Of a stretch of DNA of 64,000 bases, positions 33,355-42,353 are shown in pieces (the first letter of the stretch is position 1; each line of letters opens with the position of its first letter). The notes under the pieces are model-generated. The model worked only from the letters and a program-made list of their open reading frames with translations, was not told the origin of the DNA and did not search any database. The stretch covers positions 62,001 through 126,000 of the forward strand of contig NZ_JAVXZY010000013.1 of assembly GCF_032337115.1 (NCBI RefSeq), given 5' to 3'. The DNA comes from Roseateles_C aquae (GTDB taxonomy: Bacteria; Pseudomonadota; Gammaproteobacteria; Burkholderiales; Burkholderiaceae_C). A program made the translations under genes and the position numbers.

Positions 33355-36300
33355 ATGTCCCGCCCCATCTATCAACGTCGCCTGACGACGCTTGCCCTGG
33401 CCTGTTCGCTGGGCCTGGCCGCCCTGGCTCCGTCCAGCACTGCCCTGGCCGCCGCGGGCGGGCAGCAGGGCTTCTACCGCCAGCCGGCGCTGCATGGCGA
33501 TCAGGTCTATCTGGTCGCCGAGGGCGATCTCTGGCGCGCCCCGCTGGCCGGCGGCCGCGCGGAGCGGCTCAGCACCCATGCCGGGCAGGAAACCAGCCCC
33601 GCGGTATCGCCCGACGGCCAGTGGCTGGCCTTTGTCGCCCAGTACGACAGCGCCGGTGATGCCTATCTGATGCCGGTGGCCGGCGGCGTGCCCAAGCGGC
33701 TCAGCTGGGAAGGCGGCGATGTGCGCGTCTGGGGCTTCACGGCACAGGGCGAGGTGCTCTACACCGCGATGGCCGAAAGCGGCCAACCGATCACCCAGCT
33801 CTACGCGGTCGACACCAAGACGCTGCAGCGCCGCACCTTGCCAGTCGGCCAGGCCAGCGACGGTGCGCTGAGCGCCGATGGCAAGACGCTGTACTTCACG
33901 CGCAATGGCTTGCGCGGCGACAACGCCCGCCAGTACCGCGGCGGCGCCATCGCCCGGCTGTGGGCCATTGATCTGGCCGGCAAGGCCGAGGCCCGGCCCT
34001 TCATTGCCGAAGGCGCCAACGACCGCCGCCCCATGCCCTACCAGGGCGCCGACGGCGCCCGCATCGCCTTCCTGTCCGACCGCGACGGCACCGTCAATCT
34101 GTGGTCGGTCAATGCCGCCGGCCAGGATCTGCGCCAGCACAGCCAGCACAAGGGCTGGGACATCCGCCATGCCTCGATCGACGGCAGCCGCGTCGTCTAC
34201 GCGCTAGGCGCCGATCTGTACAGCCTCAATCTGAACGCGCCGGCCGCGGCCGCGCCGATTGCCGTCCAACTCGGCGGCGACTTCGATCAGCAGCGTAGCC
34301 GCTGGATCCAGAAGCCGCAGGACTTCCTCAGCCACCAGGCCTTCGCCCCCAACGGCGAGCGCGTCGTGCTGAGCAGCCGCGGCCATCTGGCCACCCAAGG
34401 CGTCGGCACGCTGCGCCGCGCCGAGCTGCCACAGCCGGCCGATGGCCGCTGCCGCCAGGCCGAGTTCAGCGCCGACAGCAAGCAGGTCTTTGCCTTCTGC
34501 GATTTCAGCGGCGAACTGGAAATCTGGCGCTTTGCCGCCAACGGCCTGTCGGCGCCCGAGCAGATCACCCGCGGCGGCAACAGCCTGCGCATGAATCTGA
34601 GCGTCTCGCCCGACGGCCGCTACCTGGCCCACAGCGACAAGCATGGCGCCCACTACCTGACCGATCTGAAGGCCGCCGGCGGCCCAGCCACGCGCGAGAT
34701 CCTGCGCAATCCGCTGAGCAATGAAAACCTGCAGCTGGTCTGGTCGCCCGATGGCCGCACACTGGCCCTGGTGCAGGCGCTGAAGAATGTCGATCGCAGC
34801 CAGATCACGCTCTACCAGGTCAGTGACGGCAAGAGCCAGGTGATCACCAGCGCCCGCTACAGCAGCGACTCGCCGGCCTTCTCGGCCGACGGGCAGTGGC
34901 TCTACTTCCTGTCGCGCCGCCACTTCGCCGTCAGCGGCGAATCCAGCCCCTGGGGCGACCGCGTCATGGGGCCCTTCTTCGACCGCCGCACCAAGCTCTA
35001 TGCGCTGGCGCTGCAGCCGGGCCTGCGCTCGCCGTTCGCGACCAAGGATGAGCTGGAGGCCGAAGCCAAGAAGGACGAGAAGAAAGAGGACAAGAAGGAC
35101 GAAAAAGCTGGCGATAAGGCTGGCGACAAGAAAGATGACAAGAAGGAGGCCAAGGCGGCCTCGCCAGCCATCGTCTGGGACGGCCTCGCCGAGCGGCTGT
35201 TCGAGCTGCCGGTAGCAGCGGGCAATTACAGCGATCTGCGCACCGATGGCAAGCGGCTCTGGTTCTTCGACCAGGCGGCCGGCAACCACCACGGCAAGCA
35301 TGAGCTGAAGACGCTGGCCGTCGACAACAGCGGCGGCGCGCCCGAGACGGTGTCGGCCAATGTGCGTGAATTTGCGCTCAGTGCCGATGGCAAAAAGCTG
35401 ATGCTGGTGCGCGACGCCGGCATGGGCGCAGCGGCCGAGGTGCTCATCGTCGATGCCGCGCCCAAACTGCCTGGCGAGCTGGCCAAGAGCCAGGTGCGCT
35501 GGAGCGACTGGCAGATCGCCACCGACCCCAAGGCCGAATGGCGCCAGATGTTTGCCGATGGCTGGCGCATGCACCGCGACTATTTCTACGACAAGGACAT
35601 GCACGGCGTCGACTGGACCGCCATGCGCACCAAGTACGCGCCGCTGGTCGAGCGCGTCACCGACCGTGCCGAGCTGGCCGAGCTGATGGCGCAGATGGTG
35701 GGCGAGCTGAGCCTCTTGCACAGCCAGGTAGGCAGCCCCGATCTGCGCAAGGCGCCCGACGAGCCCGCGCTGGCCGGCCTCGGTGCCCAGCTGAGCCGCA
35801 GCAGCGCCGGCCTGCGCATCGATCGCATCCACCGCGGCGACGCCGAACTGCCCTCTGAACGCGCGCCGCTGGACGCCGCCGGCCTGGACATCAAGGAAGG
35901 CGACACCATCGTTGCCATCAACGGCCGCAAGGCCAGCGAGGTGGCCCATGTGTCCGAGCTGCTGCGCGGTCAGGCCGGCAAGCAGGCGCTGCTGCAGCTG
36001 CGCGGCGCCGATGGCAGGGAACGCCAGCGCATCGTCACGCCGGTGCCGGCACGGCGCGAGCAACAACTGCGTTATGCCGACTGGCGCTACTCGCGTGCAC
36101 GCGCCGTCGATGCCGCTTCACAAGGCCGCTTCGGCTATCTGCACCTGCGCGCCATGGGCCCGGAGGACATCGCCGATTTCGCCCGCGAGTTCTACGCCCA
36201 GACCGATCGCGAGGGCCTGATCATCGATGTGCGCTTCAACAACGGCGGCAGCATCGACAGCTGGATCCTCGAGAAGCTGCTGCGCCGCGCCTGGATGTTC

Positions 36301-36741
36301 TGGCAAGACCGTTCGCCCGCCGGCGCCGCGGTCTACCCGAATATGCAGCATGCCTTCCGCGGCCAGCTGGTGGTGCTGACCAATGAGGAAACCTATTCCG
36401 ATGGCGAGACCTTCTCCGAAGGCTTCAAGCGCCTGGGCCTGGGACCGACGATTGGCAAGCGCACCTCGGGTGCCGGCGTCTGGCTGTCCGATCTGAACCG
36501 CCTGCTCGACAACGGCATCATGCGCGCCGCCGAAAGCGGCCAGATCGCGCCGGATGGCCGCTTCCTGATCGAAGGCGTCGGCGTCACGCCCGATATCGAG
36601 GTCGACAACCCGCCCCGCGCCACCTTCCTCGGCGGCGACGCCCAGCTTGATGCAGCGATTGCCCACCTGAGAAAGGCCATGGCCGACAAGCCACTGCAGA
36701 CGCCAAAGCCGGGGGTCTATCTGCGGCCCATCAAGCAGTAA
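33355..36741 (+). CDS. Tricorn-like S41 family protease, exported
   Basis: 1128 aa. Signal peptide (to about residue 33, STALAAA). Two beta-propeller regions with WD/PD40-type motifs (SPDGQWLAFVAQ, GARIAFLSDRDGTVNLW, SPDGRYLAHSDKHG, SPDGRTLALVQ), then a core domain, a PDZ domain (about 815-885, GDTIVAINGRKASEVAHVSELLRGQ in part) and the C-terminal S41 protease domain with the nucleophile in NEETYSDGE (Ser about 1015) and GKRTSGAGVW. This is the tricorn architecture, degrading peptides. A Lys/Asp/Glu-rich low-complexity insert at residues ~565-603 separates the propellers. Likely periplasmic. Monocistronic, followed by a terminator. Confidence 0.93.
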   Translation: MSRPIYQRRLTTLALACSLGLAALAPSSTALAAAGGQQGFYRQPALHGDQVYLVAEGDLWRAPLAGGRAERLSTHAGQETSPAVSPDGQWLAFVAQYDSAGDAYLMPVAGGVPKRLSWEGGDVRVWGFTAQGEVLYTAMAESGQPITQLYAVDTKTLQRRTLPVGQASDGALSADGKTLYFTRNGLRGDNARQYRGGAIARLWAIDLAGKAEARPFIAEGANDRRPMPYQGADGARIAFLSDRDGTVNLWSVNAAGQDLRQHSQHKGWDIRHASIDGSRVVYALGADLYSLNLNAPAAAAPIAVQLGGDFDQQRSRWIQKPQDFLSHQAFAPNGERVVLSSRGHLATQGVGTLRRAELPQPADGRCRQAEFSADSKQVFAFCDFSGELEIWRFAANGLSAPEQITRGGNSLRMNLSVSPDGRYLAHSDKHGAHYLTDLKAAGGPATREILRNPLSNENLQLVWSPDGRTLALVQALKNVDRSQITLYQVSDGKSQVITSARYSSDSPAFSADGQWLYFLSRRHFAVSGESSPWGDRVMGPFFDRRTKLYALALQPGLRSPFATKDELEAEAKKDEKKEDKKDEKAGDKAGDKKDDKKEAKAASPAIVWDGLAERLFELPVAAGNYSDLRTDGKRLWFFDQAAGNHHGKHELKTLAVDNSGGAPETVSANVREFALSADGKKLMLVRDAGMGAAAEVLIVDAAPKLPGELAKSQVRWSDWQIATDPKAEWRQMFADGWRMHRDYFYDKDMHGVDWTAMRTKYAPLVERVTDRAELAELMAQMVGELSLLHSQVGSPDLRKAPDEPALAGLGAQLSRSSAGLRIDRIHRGDAELPSERAPLDAAGLDIKEGDTIVAINGRKASEVAHVSELLRGQAGKQALLQLRGADGRERQRIVTPVPARREQQLRYADWRYSRARAVDAASQGRFGYLHLRAMGPEDIADFAREFYAQTDREGLIIDVRFNNGGSIDSWILEKLLRRAWMFWQDRSPAGAAVYPNMQHAFRGQLVVLTNEETYSDGETFSEGFKRLGLGPTIGKRTSGAGVWLSDLNRLLDNGIMRAAESGQIAPDGRFLIEGVGVTPDIEVDNPPRATFLGGDAQLDAAIAHLRKAMADKPLQTPKPGVYLRPIKQ

Positions 36742-36761
36742 GCCGGCCGGCTGAAAGCGAA

Positions 36762-36789
36762 ACGGGAAGCCGCGCGGCTTCCCGTTTTT
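36762..36789 (+). terminator. Rho-independent terminator after the tricorn-like protease
   Basis: 10-bp stem ACGGGAAGCC (36762-36771) / GGCTTCCCGT (36776-36785), loop GCGC, followed by five T. Confidence 0.92.
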
Positions 36790-36825
36790 ATTGGCTCGGC
36801 GCTTGAGCCTGCCAAGGCTGACGCC

Positions 36826-38085
36826 TCAACTCAGCGTCACCCGCGCGAACTTGCGCTTGCCGACCTGGGCAACATAGCTGCCGGCCTCCAGCTTCAGGCC
36901 CTTGTCGCTGATGGTGGCGCCGTCGATCTTGACGCCGCCCTGCTCGATCATCCGCGTGGCCTCGCCACCGGAGGCCACCAGGCCGGCACCCAGCAAGAGC
37001 TTGCCGACCATCAGCGGCGCGCCGCTGAGCGTGATCTCGGGGATGTCGTCCGGGATGCCGCCCTTGGCGCGGTTGTTGAAGTCGGCCTCGGCCGCGTCGG
37101 CCGCCGCCGCGCTGTGGAAGCGCGCGGTGATCTCCTTGGCCAGCATCACCTTGGCGTCCTTGGGATTGCGCCCGCCCTCAACCTCGCGCTTCAAGGCGGC
37201 GATCTCGTCCAGGCTCTTGAAGGACAGCAGATTGAACCACTTCCACATCAGCTCATCGCTGATCGACAAGACCTTGGCAAACATGGTGTTGGCCTGCTCG
37301 GTGATGCCGATGTAGTTGTTCTTGGACTTGGACATCTTGTCCACGCCGTCCAGGCCTTCCAGCAGCGGCATGGTCAGGATGCACTGAGGTTCCTGGCCAT
37401 ATTCGGCCTGCAGATGGCGCCCCATCAGCAGGTTGAACTTCTGGTCGGTACCGCCCAATTCCAGATCAGCCTTCAGCGCCACCGAGTCATAGCCCTGCAT
37501 CAGCGGGTAGAGGAACTCGTGCACCGAGATCGGCGTCTGGCTGGCGAAGCGCTTGGCGAAGTCATCGCGCTCCATCATCCGCGCCACCGTGTACTTGGCG
37601 GCCAGCTGGATCATGCCGCTGGCGCCCAGCGGTTCGCTCCATTCGCTGTTGTAGCGAATCTCGGTGCGCGCCGGGTCCAGCACCAGGCTGGCCTGCCTGT
37701 AATAGGTCTCGGCATTGGCCTTGATCTGTTCCTTGGTCAGCGGTGGCCGGGTGTTGTTGCGGCCCGAGGGGTCGCCAATCATCGAGGTGAAGTCGCCGAT
37801 CAGGAAGATCACCTGGTGACCCAGGTTCTGCAACTGCCGCATCTTGTTCAGCACCACCGTGTGGCCGATATGGATGTCCGGCGCGGTCGGGTCCAGGCCC
37901 AGCTTGATGCGCAGCGGCACGCCGCTGGCCTCGGACTTCTGCAGCTTCTTCAGCCAGTCGGCCTGCGGCAGCAGTTCCTCGCAACCGCGCAGCGAAATCG
38001 CCAGCGCCTCGCGAACGGCATCGGAGATCGGCGCCGCCGACTCGGCAGACTCTGTTTTTTGGGGGGGAGTTCGAGATTCGGACAT
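36826..38085 (-). CDS. tyrS: Tyrosyl-tRNA synthetase (TyrZ type)
   Basis: 419 aa from ATG 38085. Class I aaRS. HIGH motif HIGH at about residues 72-75 (APDIHIGHTVVLNKMRQLQ), KMSKS in VDKMSKSKNN, and a C-terminal S4 RNA-binding domain (LVASGGEATRMIEQGGVKIDG). The longer spacing of HIGH and the sequence GLDPTAPDIHIGH indicate the TyrRS type found in Pseudomonas tyrZ. Codons 6-11 contain a C7A6 homopolymer run. Divergent from the M23 peptidase. Confidence 0.94.
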   Translation of the reverse strand: MSESRTPPQKTESAESAAPISDAVREALAISLRGCEELLPQADWLKKLQKSEASGVPLRIKLGLDPTAPDIHIGHTVVLNKMRQLQNLGHQVIFLIGDFTSMIGDPSGRNNTRPPLTKEQIKANAETYYRQASLVLDPARTEIRYNSEWSEPLGASGMIQLAAKYTVARMMERDDFAKRFASQTPISVHEFLYPLMQGYDSVALKADLELGGTDQKFNLLMGRHLQAEYGQEPQCILTMPLLEGLDGVDKMSKSKNNYIGITEQANTMFAKVLSISDELMWKWFNLLSFKSLDEIAALKREVEGGRNPKDAKVMLAKEITARFHSAAAADAAEADFNNRAKGGIPDDIPEITLSGAPLMVGKLLLGAGLVASGGEATRMIEQGGVKIDGATISDKGLKLEAGSYVAQVGKRKFARVTLS

Positions 38086-38148
38086 GGACGGTGCGAAAGG
38101 CGTGCGCAGGGCGAAGGTAAAGCCGGGAGGAGCCGGGTTTCCTAGGCG

Positions 38149-38346
38149 TTGACGCAGCGATCGCCTGGGTATACTCGCGGCAGTTTTTCTCGTCCAGCGC
38201 CCCAACAGGGGTCTTGGGCGTAAAAACGACAGATTCTAGAGGACGGCTCGTGATTGCCGCTTCCGCCCCGCCCGTCAGCGCTGTTTGCTGAACCGTAAAA
38301 CAACAAGGTCTGCGTCGTCAGACACCGAAACGAGCCCTGTTAGAGC
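38149..38346 (+). promoter_or_regulatory. Promoter and structured leader of the M23 peptidase gene
   Basis: TTGACG (38149-38154) and TATACT (38170-38175), spacer 15 nt, a little short. The predicted transcript starts just before GTTTTT (38183-38188), which can pair with AAAAAC (38222-38227), enclosing CCCC/GGGG (38200-38203/38208-38211). So a 5' leader of about 165 nt with a strong hairpin at its beginning. Confidence 0.5.
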
Positions 38347-39729
38347 GTGATTGCCTGGACTTCCGAACTGAAATTGGCTCTGGCGCGAGCCGAAGCCTTT
38401 GCAGCTCGCCATCCGCGCGCGCTGACCGGCACGGTGGTGACGGCGCTGAGCGGCTTTGCCGTGACCGCCTTTGGTATCGCGCCGCTGGCGCCTGATGCGG
38501 TCGACCTGCCCCAGCGCACCATCGCTGAGGCGCCGCAGACGCTGGATCTGCAGGCCCAGCTGGCTGAACTGGCCGCTCACGACATCGGCCTGATCCGCAG
38601 CGACCTGACCCGCAGCAGCGACACCGCCGACAGCCTGCTCAAGCGCCTCGGCGCCTTCGACCCGGCCTTCGCCCAGTTCCTGCGCAGCGACACCACGGCC
38701 AAGCGGGTGCTCCAAGGCCGCGCCGGCAAGATGGTGCAGCTAACGGCCAATGCCGAAGGCGTGGTCGAGAGCATGGTCGTGCGCTTCCCGGCCGAAAAGG
38801 CCGAGCAGCAATCCACCCATTTCAGCCGTCTGACGCTGTCGCGCCAAGGCAGCGGCTTCAGCGCCAAACTGGAGACCGCGCCGCTGCAAGCCCAGGTGCG
38901 CCTGGGCAGCGGCACGATTCGCACCTCCTTGTTCGCCGCCACCGACGACGCCCGCATCCCCGACAGCATCGCCTCGCAGATGGCCGATATGTTCTCGGGC
39001 GATATCGACTTTCATCGCGAACTGCGCAAGGGCGATCGCTTCTCCATCGTCTACGAAAGCCTCAGCGCCGACGGCGAGCCGATCAGCTGGGATGGCGCCG
39101 CGGGCCGCCTGATCGCTGGCGAGTTCGTCAACAACGGCCGCAGCTACAGCGCCGTCTGGTTCAAGGACACCGCCAGCGGCAAGGGCAGCTTCTATGGCTT
39201 TGACGGCCAGAGCAAGCGCCGCGCCTTCCTGGCCAGCCCGATGGAGTTTTCGCGCGTGACCTCCGGTTTCGCCATGCGCTTCCATCCGATTCTGCAGACC
39301 TGGCGCCAGCATCTGGGCATCGATTACGGCGCCCCGACCGGCACCGCGGTGCGCAGCGTTGGCGATGGCGTAGTCGAGAGCGCCGGTTGGCAAAACGGCT
39401 TCGGCAACGTCGTCCATCTGCGTCATGCCGGCGACCGCACCACCGTCTACGCCCACCTGAGCCGCATCGATGTGAAGAAGGGCCAGCGCGTCGAACAGGG
39501 CCAGAAGATTGGTGCTGTTGGCGCCACCGGCTGGGCCACCGGCCCGCATCTGCATTTCGAATTCCGCGTCCGCGGCCAGCACCAGGATCCGCGCGCCATC
39601 GCCAAGGCCTCCGAAGCGGTGCCGCTGCCGAACTATGCACGCGGCCAGTTCTCGCAGACGGTGGCCAGCGTCAAGGCGCAGCTGTCCGCCGCCGAGGCCA
39701 TGGGCAGCGGCGTCAGCGGCAACGACTGA
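38347..39729 (+). CDS. M23-family peptidoglycan endopeptidase
   Basis: 460 aa, start GTG 38347 (no closer ATG). N-terminal TM or uncleaved signal (RALTGTVVTALSGFAVTAFGIAP), a middle OapA/LysM-like-adjacent region (IDFHRELRKGDRFSIVYESL is the conserved M23 accessory domain), and a C-terminal lysostaphin-like M23 domain with Zn ligands in RFHPILQTWRQHLGIDYGA and the HLHFEFR motif (GPHLHFEF). MepM-like role in cell-wall remodelling is inferred. Followed within 30 nt by anmK, another cell-wall gene, suggesting an operon. Confidence 0.9.
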   Translation: MIAWTSELKLALARAEAFAARHPRALTGTVVTALSGFAVTAFGIAPLAPDAVDLPQRTIAEAPQTLDLQAQLAELAAHDIGLIRSDLTRSSDTADSLLKRLGAFDPAFAQFLRSDTTAKRVLQGRAGKMVQLTANAEGVVESMVVRFPAEKAEQQSTHFSRLTLSRQGSGFSAKLETAPLQAQVRLGSGTIRTSLFAATDDARIPDSIASQMADMFSGDIDFHRELRKGDRFSIVYESLSADGEPISWDGAAGRLIAGEFVNNGRSYSAVWFKDTASGKGSFYGFDGQSKRRAFLASPMEFSRVTSGFAMRFHPILQTWRQHLGIDYGAPTGTAVRSVGDGVVESAGWQNGFGNVVHLRHAGDRTTVYAHLSRIDVKKGQRVEQGQKIGAVGATGWATGPHLHFEFRVRGQHQDPRAIAKASEAVPLPNYARGQFSQTVASVKAQLSAAEAMGSGVSGND

Positions 39730-39758
39730 ATCCCGCAGGCCCGCCGGGCCCAGCATCC

Positions 39759-40865
39759 ATGCCAGCAGCTGAGCATTTCATCGGCCTGATGTCCGGCACC
39801 TCGCTGGACGGGGTGGATGGTGTGATCGCCCGCTTCCCAGAGGCTGGCGGCATCGAGGTCATCGCCCATCAGCACCAGCCCTTCCCCGCCGAACTGCGCG
39901 CAGAACTCTTGGCCCTCAACAGCAGCGGCGCAGACGAGTTGCGCCGCGCTGCGCTGGCCGGCAATGCGCTGGCACGCAGCTACGCCGCACTGATTGAGCG
40001 GCTGCGTGCCGAGGCGCCGCAGGCCGATATCCGCGCCATCGGCGCCCACGGCCAGACCGTTCGCCACCAGCCCGGCAGCGGCGATGGCATCGGATTCACC
40101 TGCCAGCTGCTCAATGGCGCGCTGCTGGCCGAACTCAGCTGTATCGATGTGGTGTGCGATCTGCGCAGCCGCGATGTCGCTGCCGGCGGCCAGGGGGCAC
40201 CGCTGGTGCCTGCCTTTCACCAGGCCGTGTTCGCCCAGCCGGAGCGCGCCGTGGCCGTGCTCAATATCGGTGGCATCAGCAATGTGAGCCTGCTGGGCGA
40301 GTCGGTCAGCGGCTTTGACTGCGGCCCGGGCAACTGCCTGATGGACCACTGGGTGCAGCGCCATCTTGGCCATCAGTTCGACGCCGACGGCGCTTGGGCA
40401 CGTCAGGGTCAGGTCTTGCCTGAGCTGCTGCAAACGCTGCTGGGCGAACCCTTCTTCAGCCAGGCCCCGCCGCGCAGCACCGGGCGCGACCTCTTCAACC
40501 CGGCCTGGCTGCAGGCGCGCCTGGAGAGGCATGCCGCGGCTTCCGCCGTCGATGTGCAGGCCACGCTGCTGGCGCTGACGGCCCATGGCATTGCCGGCAG
40601 CCTGCAGCAGCAGGGCTGGAGCCACGGCGAGCTGCTGGTTTGCGGCGGCGGCGCCTTCAACGGCGCGCTCCTGGACGCCTTGCAGGCCTTGCTGCCCGGC
40701 ATGCAGCTGATGTCCAGCGGGCTCAGGGGGCTGCCCCCGATGCAGGTCGAAGCGGCGGCCTTTGCCTGGCTGGCCGAGCGCTTCATCCGGCGGCTGCCGG
40801 GCAATCTGCCCGCCGTCACCGGCGCGGCCGGGACCAGGCTGCTGGGCGCCCTCTACCCGGCCTGA
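39759..40865 (+). CDS. anmK: Anhydro-N-acetylmuramic acid kinase
   Basis: 368 aa from ATG 39759. Phosphorylates and opens 1,6-anhydroMurNAc during peptidoglycan recycling. Signature N-terminus FIGLMSGTSLDGVDGVIARF, then AIGAHGQTVRHQP, LSCIDVVCDLRSRDVAAGGQGAPLVPAFH (in part), LNIGGISNVSLLG, FDCGPGNCLMDHW and CGGGAFNGALLDALQ, all conserved in AnmK. Linked to the M23 endopeptidase upstream (29-nt gap). Cytoplasmic. Confidence 0.95.
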   Translation: MPAAEHFIGLMSGTSLDGVDGVIARFPEAGGIEVIAHQHQPFPAELRAELLALNSSGADELRRAALAGNALARSYAALIERLRAEAPQADIRAIGAHGQTVRHQPGSGDGIGFTCQLLNGALLAELSCIDVVCDLRSRDVAAGGQGAPLVPAFHQAVFAQPERAVAVLNIGGISNVSLLGESVSGFDCGPGNCLMDHWVQRHLGHQFDADGAWARQGQVLPELLQTLLGEPFFSQAPPRSTGRDLFNPAWLQARLERHAAASAVDVQATLLALTAHGIAGSLQQQGWSHGELLVCGGGAFNGALLDALQALLPGMQLMSSGLRGLPPMQVEAAAFAWLAERFIRRLPGNLPAVTGAAGTRLLGALYPA

Positions 40866-40892
40866 TTCAGCCACAAGCATTCGGCGGGCACG

Positions 40893-40915
40893 AAAAAGCC
40901 ACCCGCAGGTGGCTT
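40893..40915 (-). terminator. Rho-independent terminator of erpA
   Basis: 8-bp stem AAGCCACC (40896-40903) / GGTGGCTT (40908-40915), loop CGCA; on the minus strand it runs into a T5 tract. It lies about 27 nt past the erpA stop. Confidence 0.88.
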
Positions 40916-40941
40916 GGCTCAAAGGCTCAGTGGCGCGACGC

Positions 40942-41316
40942 TCAGACCGAGAAGCTCGAGCCGCAGCCGCAGGTGGTGGTGGCGTTCGGATTCTTGATCA
41001 CGAACTGCGCACCCTGCAGGTCTTCCTTGTAGTCAATCTCGGCGCCCATCAGGTACTGCAGGCTCATCGCGTCGATCAGCAGCGTGACGCCGTTCTTGTT
41101 CATCGCCGTGTCGTCTTCGTTGACGACCTCGTCAAAGGTGAAGCCGTACTGGAAGCCGGAGCAGCCGCCGCCCTGCACGAAGACGCGCAGCTTCAGATCG
41201 GGATTGCCTTCCTCGGCCACCAGGTCGCGCACCTTTTCCGCTGCGCTGTCGGTGAAGATCAGCGGGGCCGGGATGTCGCTGGGGCCAGCCACGGTGGATT
41301 CGAGAACTGCGCTCAT
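40942..41316 (-). CDS. erpA: ErpA, A-type iron-sulfur cluster carrier
   Basis: 124 aa from ATG 41316. Carries Fe-S clusters to target enzymes. Three conserved cysteines are visible: GGGCSGFQYGF and CGCGSSFSV at the C-terminus. IFTDSAAEKVRDLVAEEGNP is the typical family opening. It follows rplM-rpsI on the same strand after a terminator, a frequent betaproteobacterial arrangement. Confidence 0.95.
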   Translation of the reverse strand: MSAVLESTVAGPSDIPAPLIFTDSAAEKVRDLVAEEGNPDLKLRVFVQGGGCSGFQYGFTFDEVVNEDDTAMNKNGVTLLIDAMSLQYLMGAEIDYKEDLQGAQFVIKNPNATTTCGCGSSFSV

Positions 41317-41455
41317 GCTCTTGGTTCCTGAAGCTAAGTAATTGCCTGGATTATCGCCCAGTCCGGCGCTCGGGTATTCATGAGCCGGTGGCTTGCCCTT
41401 GTTCGGCGGCGGGCTTTGCCAGCGCCGCGCAGGCGATAAGCCAGGGCAGAAATGA

Positions 41456-41482
41456 AACAAGGCCGCGTGAAGCGGCCTTGTT
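41456..41482 (-). terminator. Terminator of the rplM-rpsI operon
   Basis: 11-bp stem AACAAGGCCGC / GCGGCCTTGTT (41456-41466 / 41472-41482), loop GTGAA. The minus-strand downstream sequence is only moderately T-rich. Confidence 0.8.
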
Positions 41483-41522
41483 GCGAGCCTGGCTTGAGCG
41501 AACAAGCCAGACTGAAAGGAGA

Positions 41523-41915
41523 TCAGCGCTTGCTGAACTGCTTCCGGCGACGTGCACCGTGCAGACCGACCTTCTTACGCTCGACTTCACGCGCATCACG
41601 CGTGACGAAGCCGGCGCGGCTCAGTTCGGGCTTCAGGGCTGCGTCGTAGTCGATCAGAGCGCGGGTGATGCCGTGGCGCACAGCACCGGCTTGACCCGAC
41701 TCACCACCACCGTGGACGTTGACCTTGATGTCAAAGGCTTCGCCATTGTTCGTCAGCAGCAGGGGCTGCTTGGCGATCATGATCGAGGTTTGACGGCCGA
41801 AATAATCAACGATGGCCTTGCCATTGATGATGATTTGGCCCGTGCCCTTCTTGATGAAGACACGTGCGACCGACGACTTGCGACGGCCGGTACCGTAGTT
41901 CCAGTTTCCGATCAT
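41523..41915 (-). CDS. rpsI: 30S ribosomal protein S9 (uS9)
   Basis: 130 aa. Contains GRRKSSVARVFI, GKGQIIINGKAI-type segment (GTGQIIINGKAIVDYFG), VNVHGGGESGQAGAVRHGITRAL and the basic C-terminus GARRRKQFSKR. Second gene of the rplM-rpsI operon, 9 nt after rplM. Confidence 0.97.
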   Translation of the reverse strand: MIGNWNYGTGRRKSSVARVFIKKGTGQIIINGKAIVDYFGRQTSIMIAKQPLLLTNNGEAFDIKVNVHGGGESGQAGAVRHGITRALIDYDAALKPELSRAGFVTRDAREVERKKVGLHGARRRKQFSKR

Positions 41916-41924
41916 GGCCGTTCC

Positions 41925-42353
41925 TTAGATGTCCAGAACCTTGGGCTGCTGAGCGGCGTGCGGGTGGCTGCCACCTGCGTAAACCTTCAGCTTCTTCACC
42001 ATCGCGTAGCCCAGCGGACCCTTGGGCAGCATGCCCTTGACAGCCTTCTCCAGGGCGCGGCCCGGATGCTTGGCTTGCATGTCCTTGAACTTGGTCGCGT
42101 AGATGCCACCGGGGAAGCCGGAATGACGGTAGTACACCTTGTCATTGGCCTTGTTGCCGGTCACACGCAGCTTGTCCGCGTTGATGATGACGATGAAATC
42201 GCCGGTGTCCACGTGAGGCGTGTAAATGGCCTTGTGCTTGCCGCGCAAACGGAGTGCCACTTCGCTGGCAACACGTCCGAGCACCTTGTCGGTGGCGTCA
42301 ATCACAAACCACTCGTGCGTCACTTCTGCCGGCTTGGCGCTGAAGGTCTTCAT
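41925..42353 (-). CDS. rplM: 50S ribosomal protein L13 (uL13)
   Basis: 142 aa from ATG 42353 (MKTFSAKPAEV, the standard L13 start). Motifs WFVIDATDKVLGRVASEVA, YTPHVDTGDFIVIINADKL, YRHSGFPGG and GMLPKGPLGYAMVKKLKVY. In the ribosome it binds 23S rRNA early in assembly. Confidence 0.97.
   Translation of the reverse strand: MKTFSAKPAEVTHEWFVIDATDKVLGRVASEVALRLRGKHKAIYTPHVDTGDFIVIINADKLRVTGNKANDKVYYRHSGFPGGIYATKFKDMQAKHPGRALEKAVKGMLPKGPLGYAMVKKLKVYAGGSHPHAAQQPKVLDI

Noticed and set aside
34204..36066. 620-codon minus-strand frame opposite the tricorn-like protease
   Set aside because: Another GC-driven shadow; the plus strand has a complete protease with signal peptide, PDZ and catalytic motifs.
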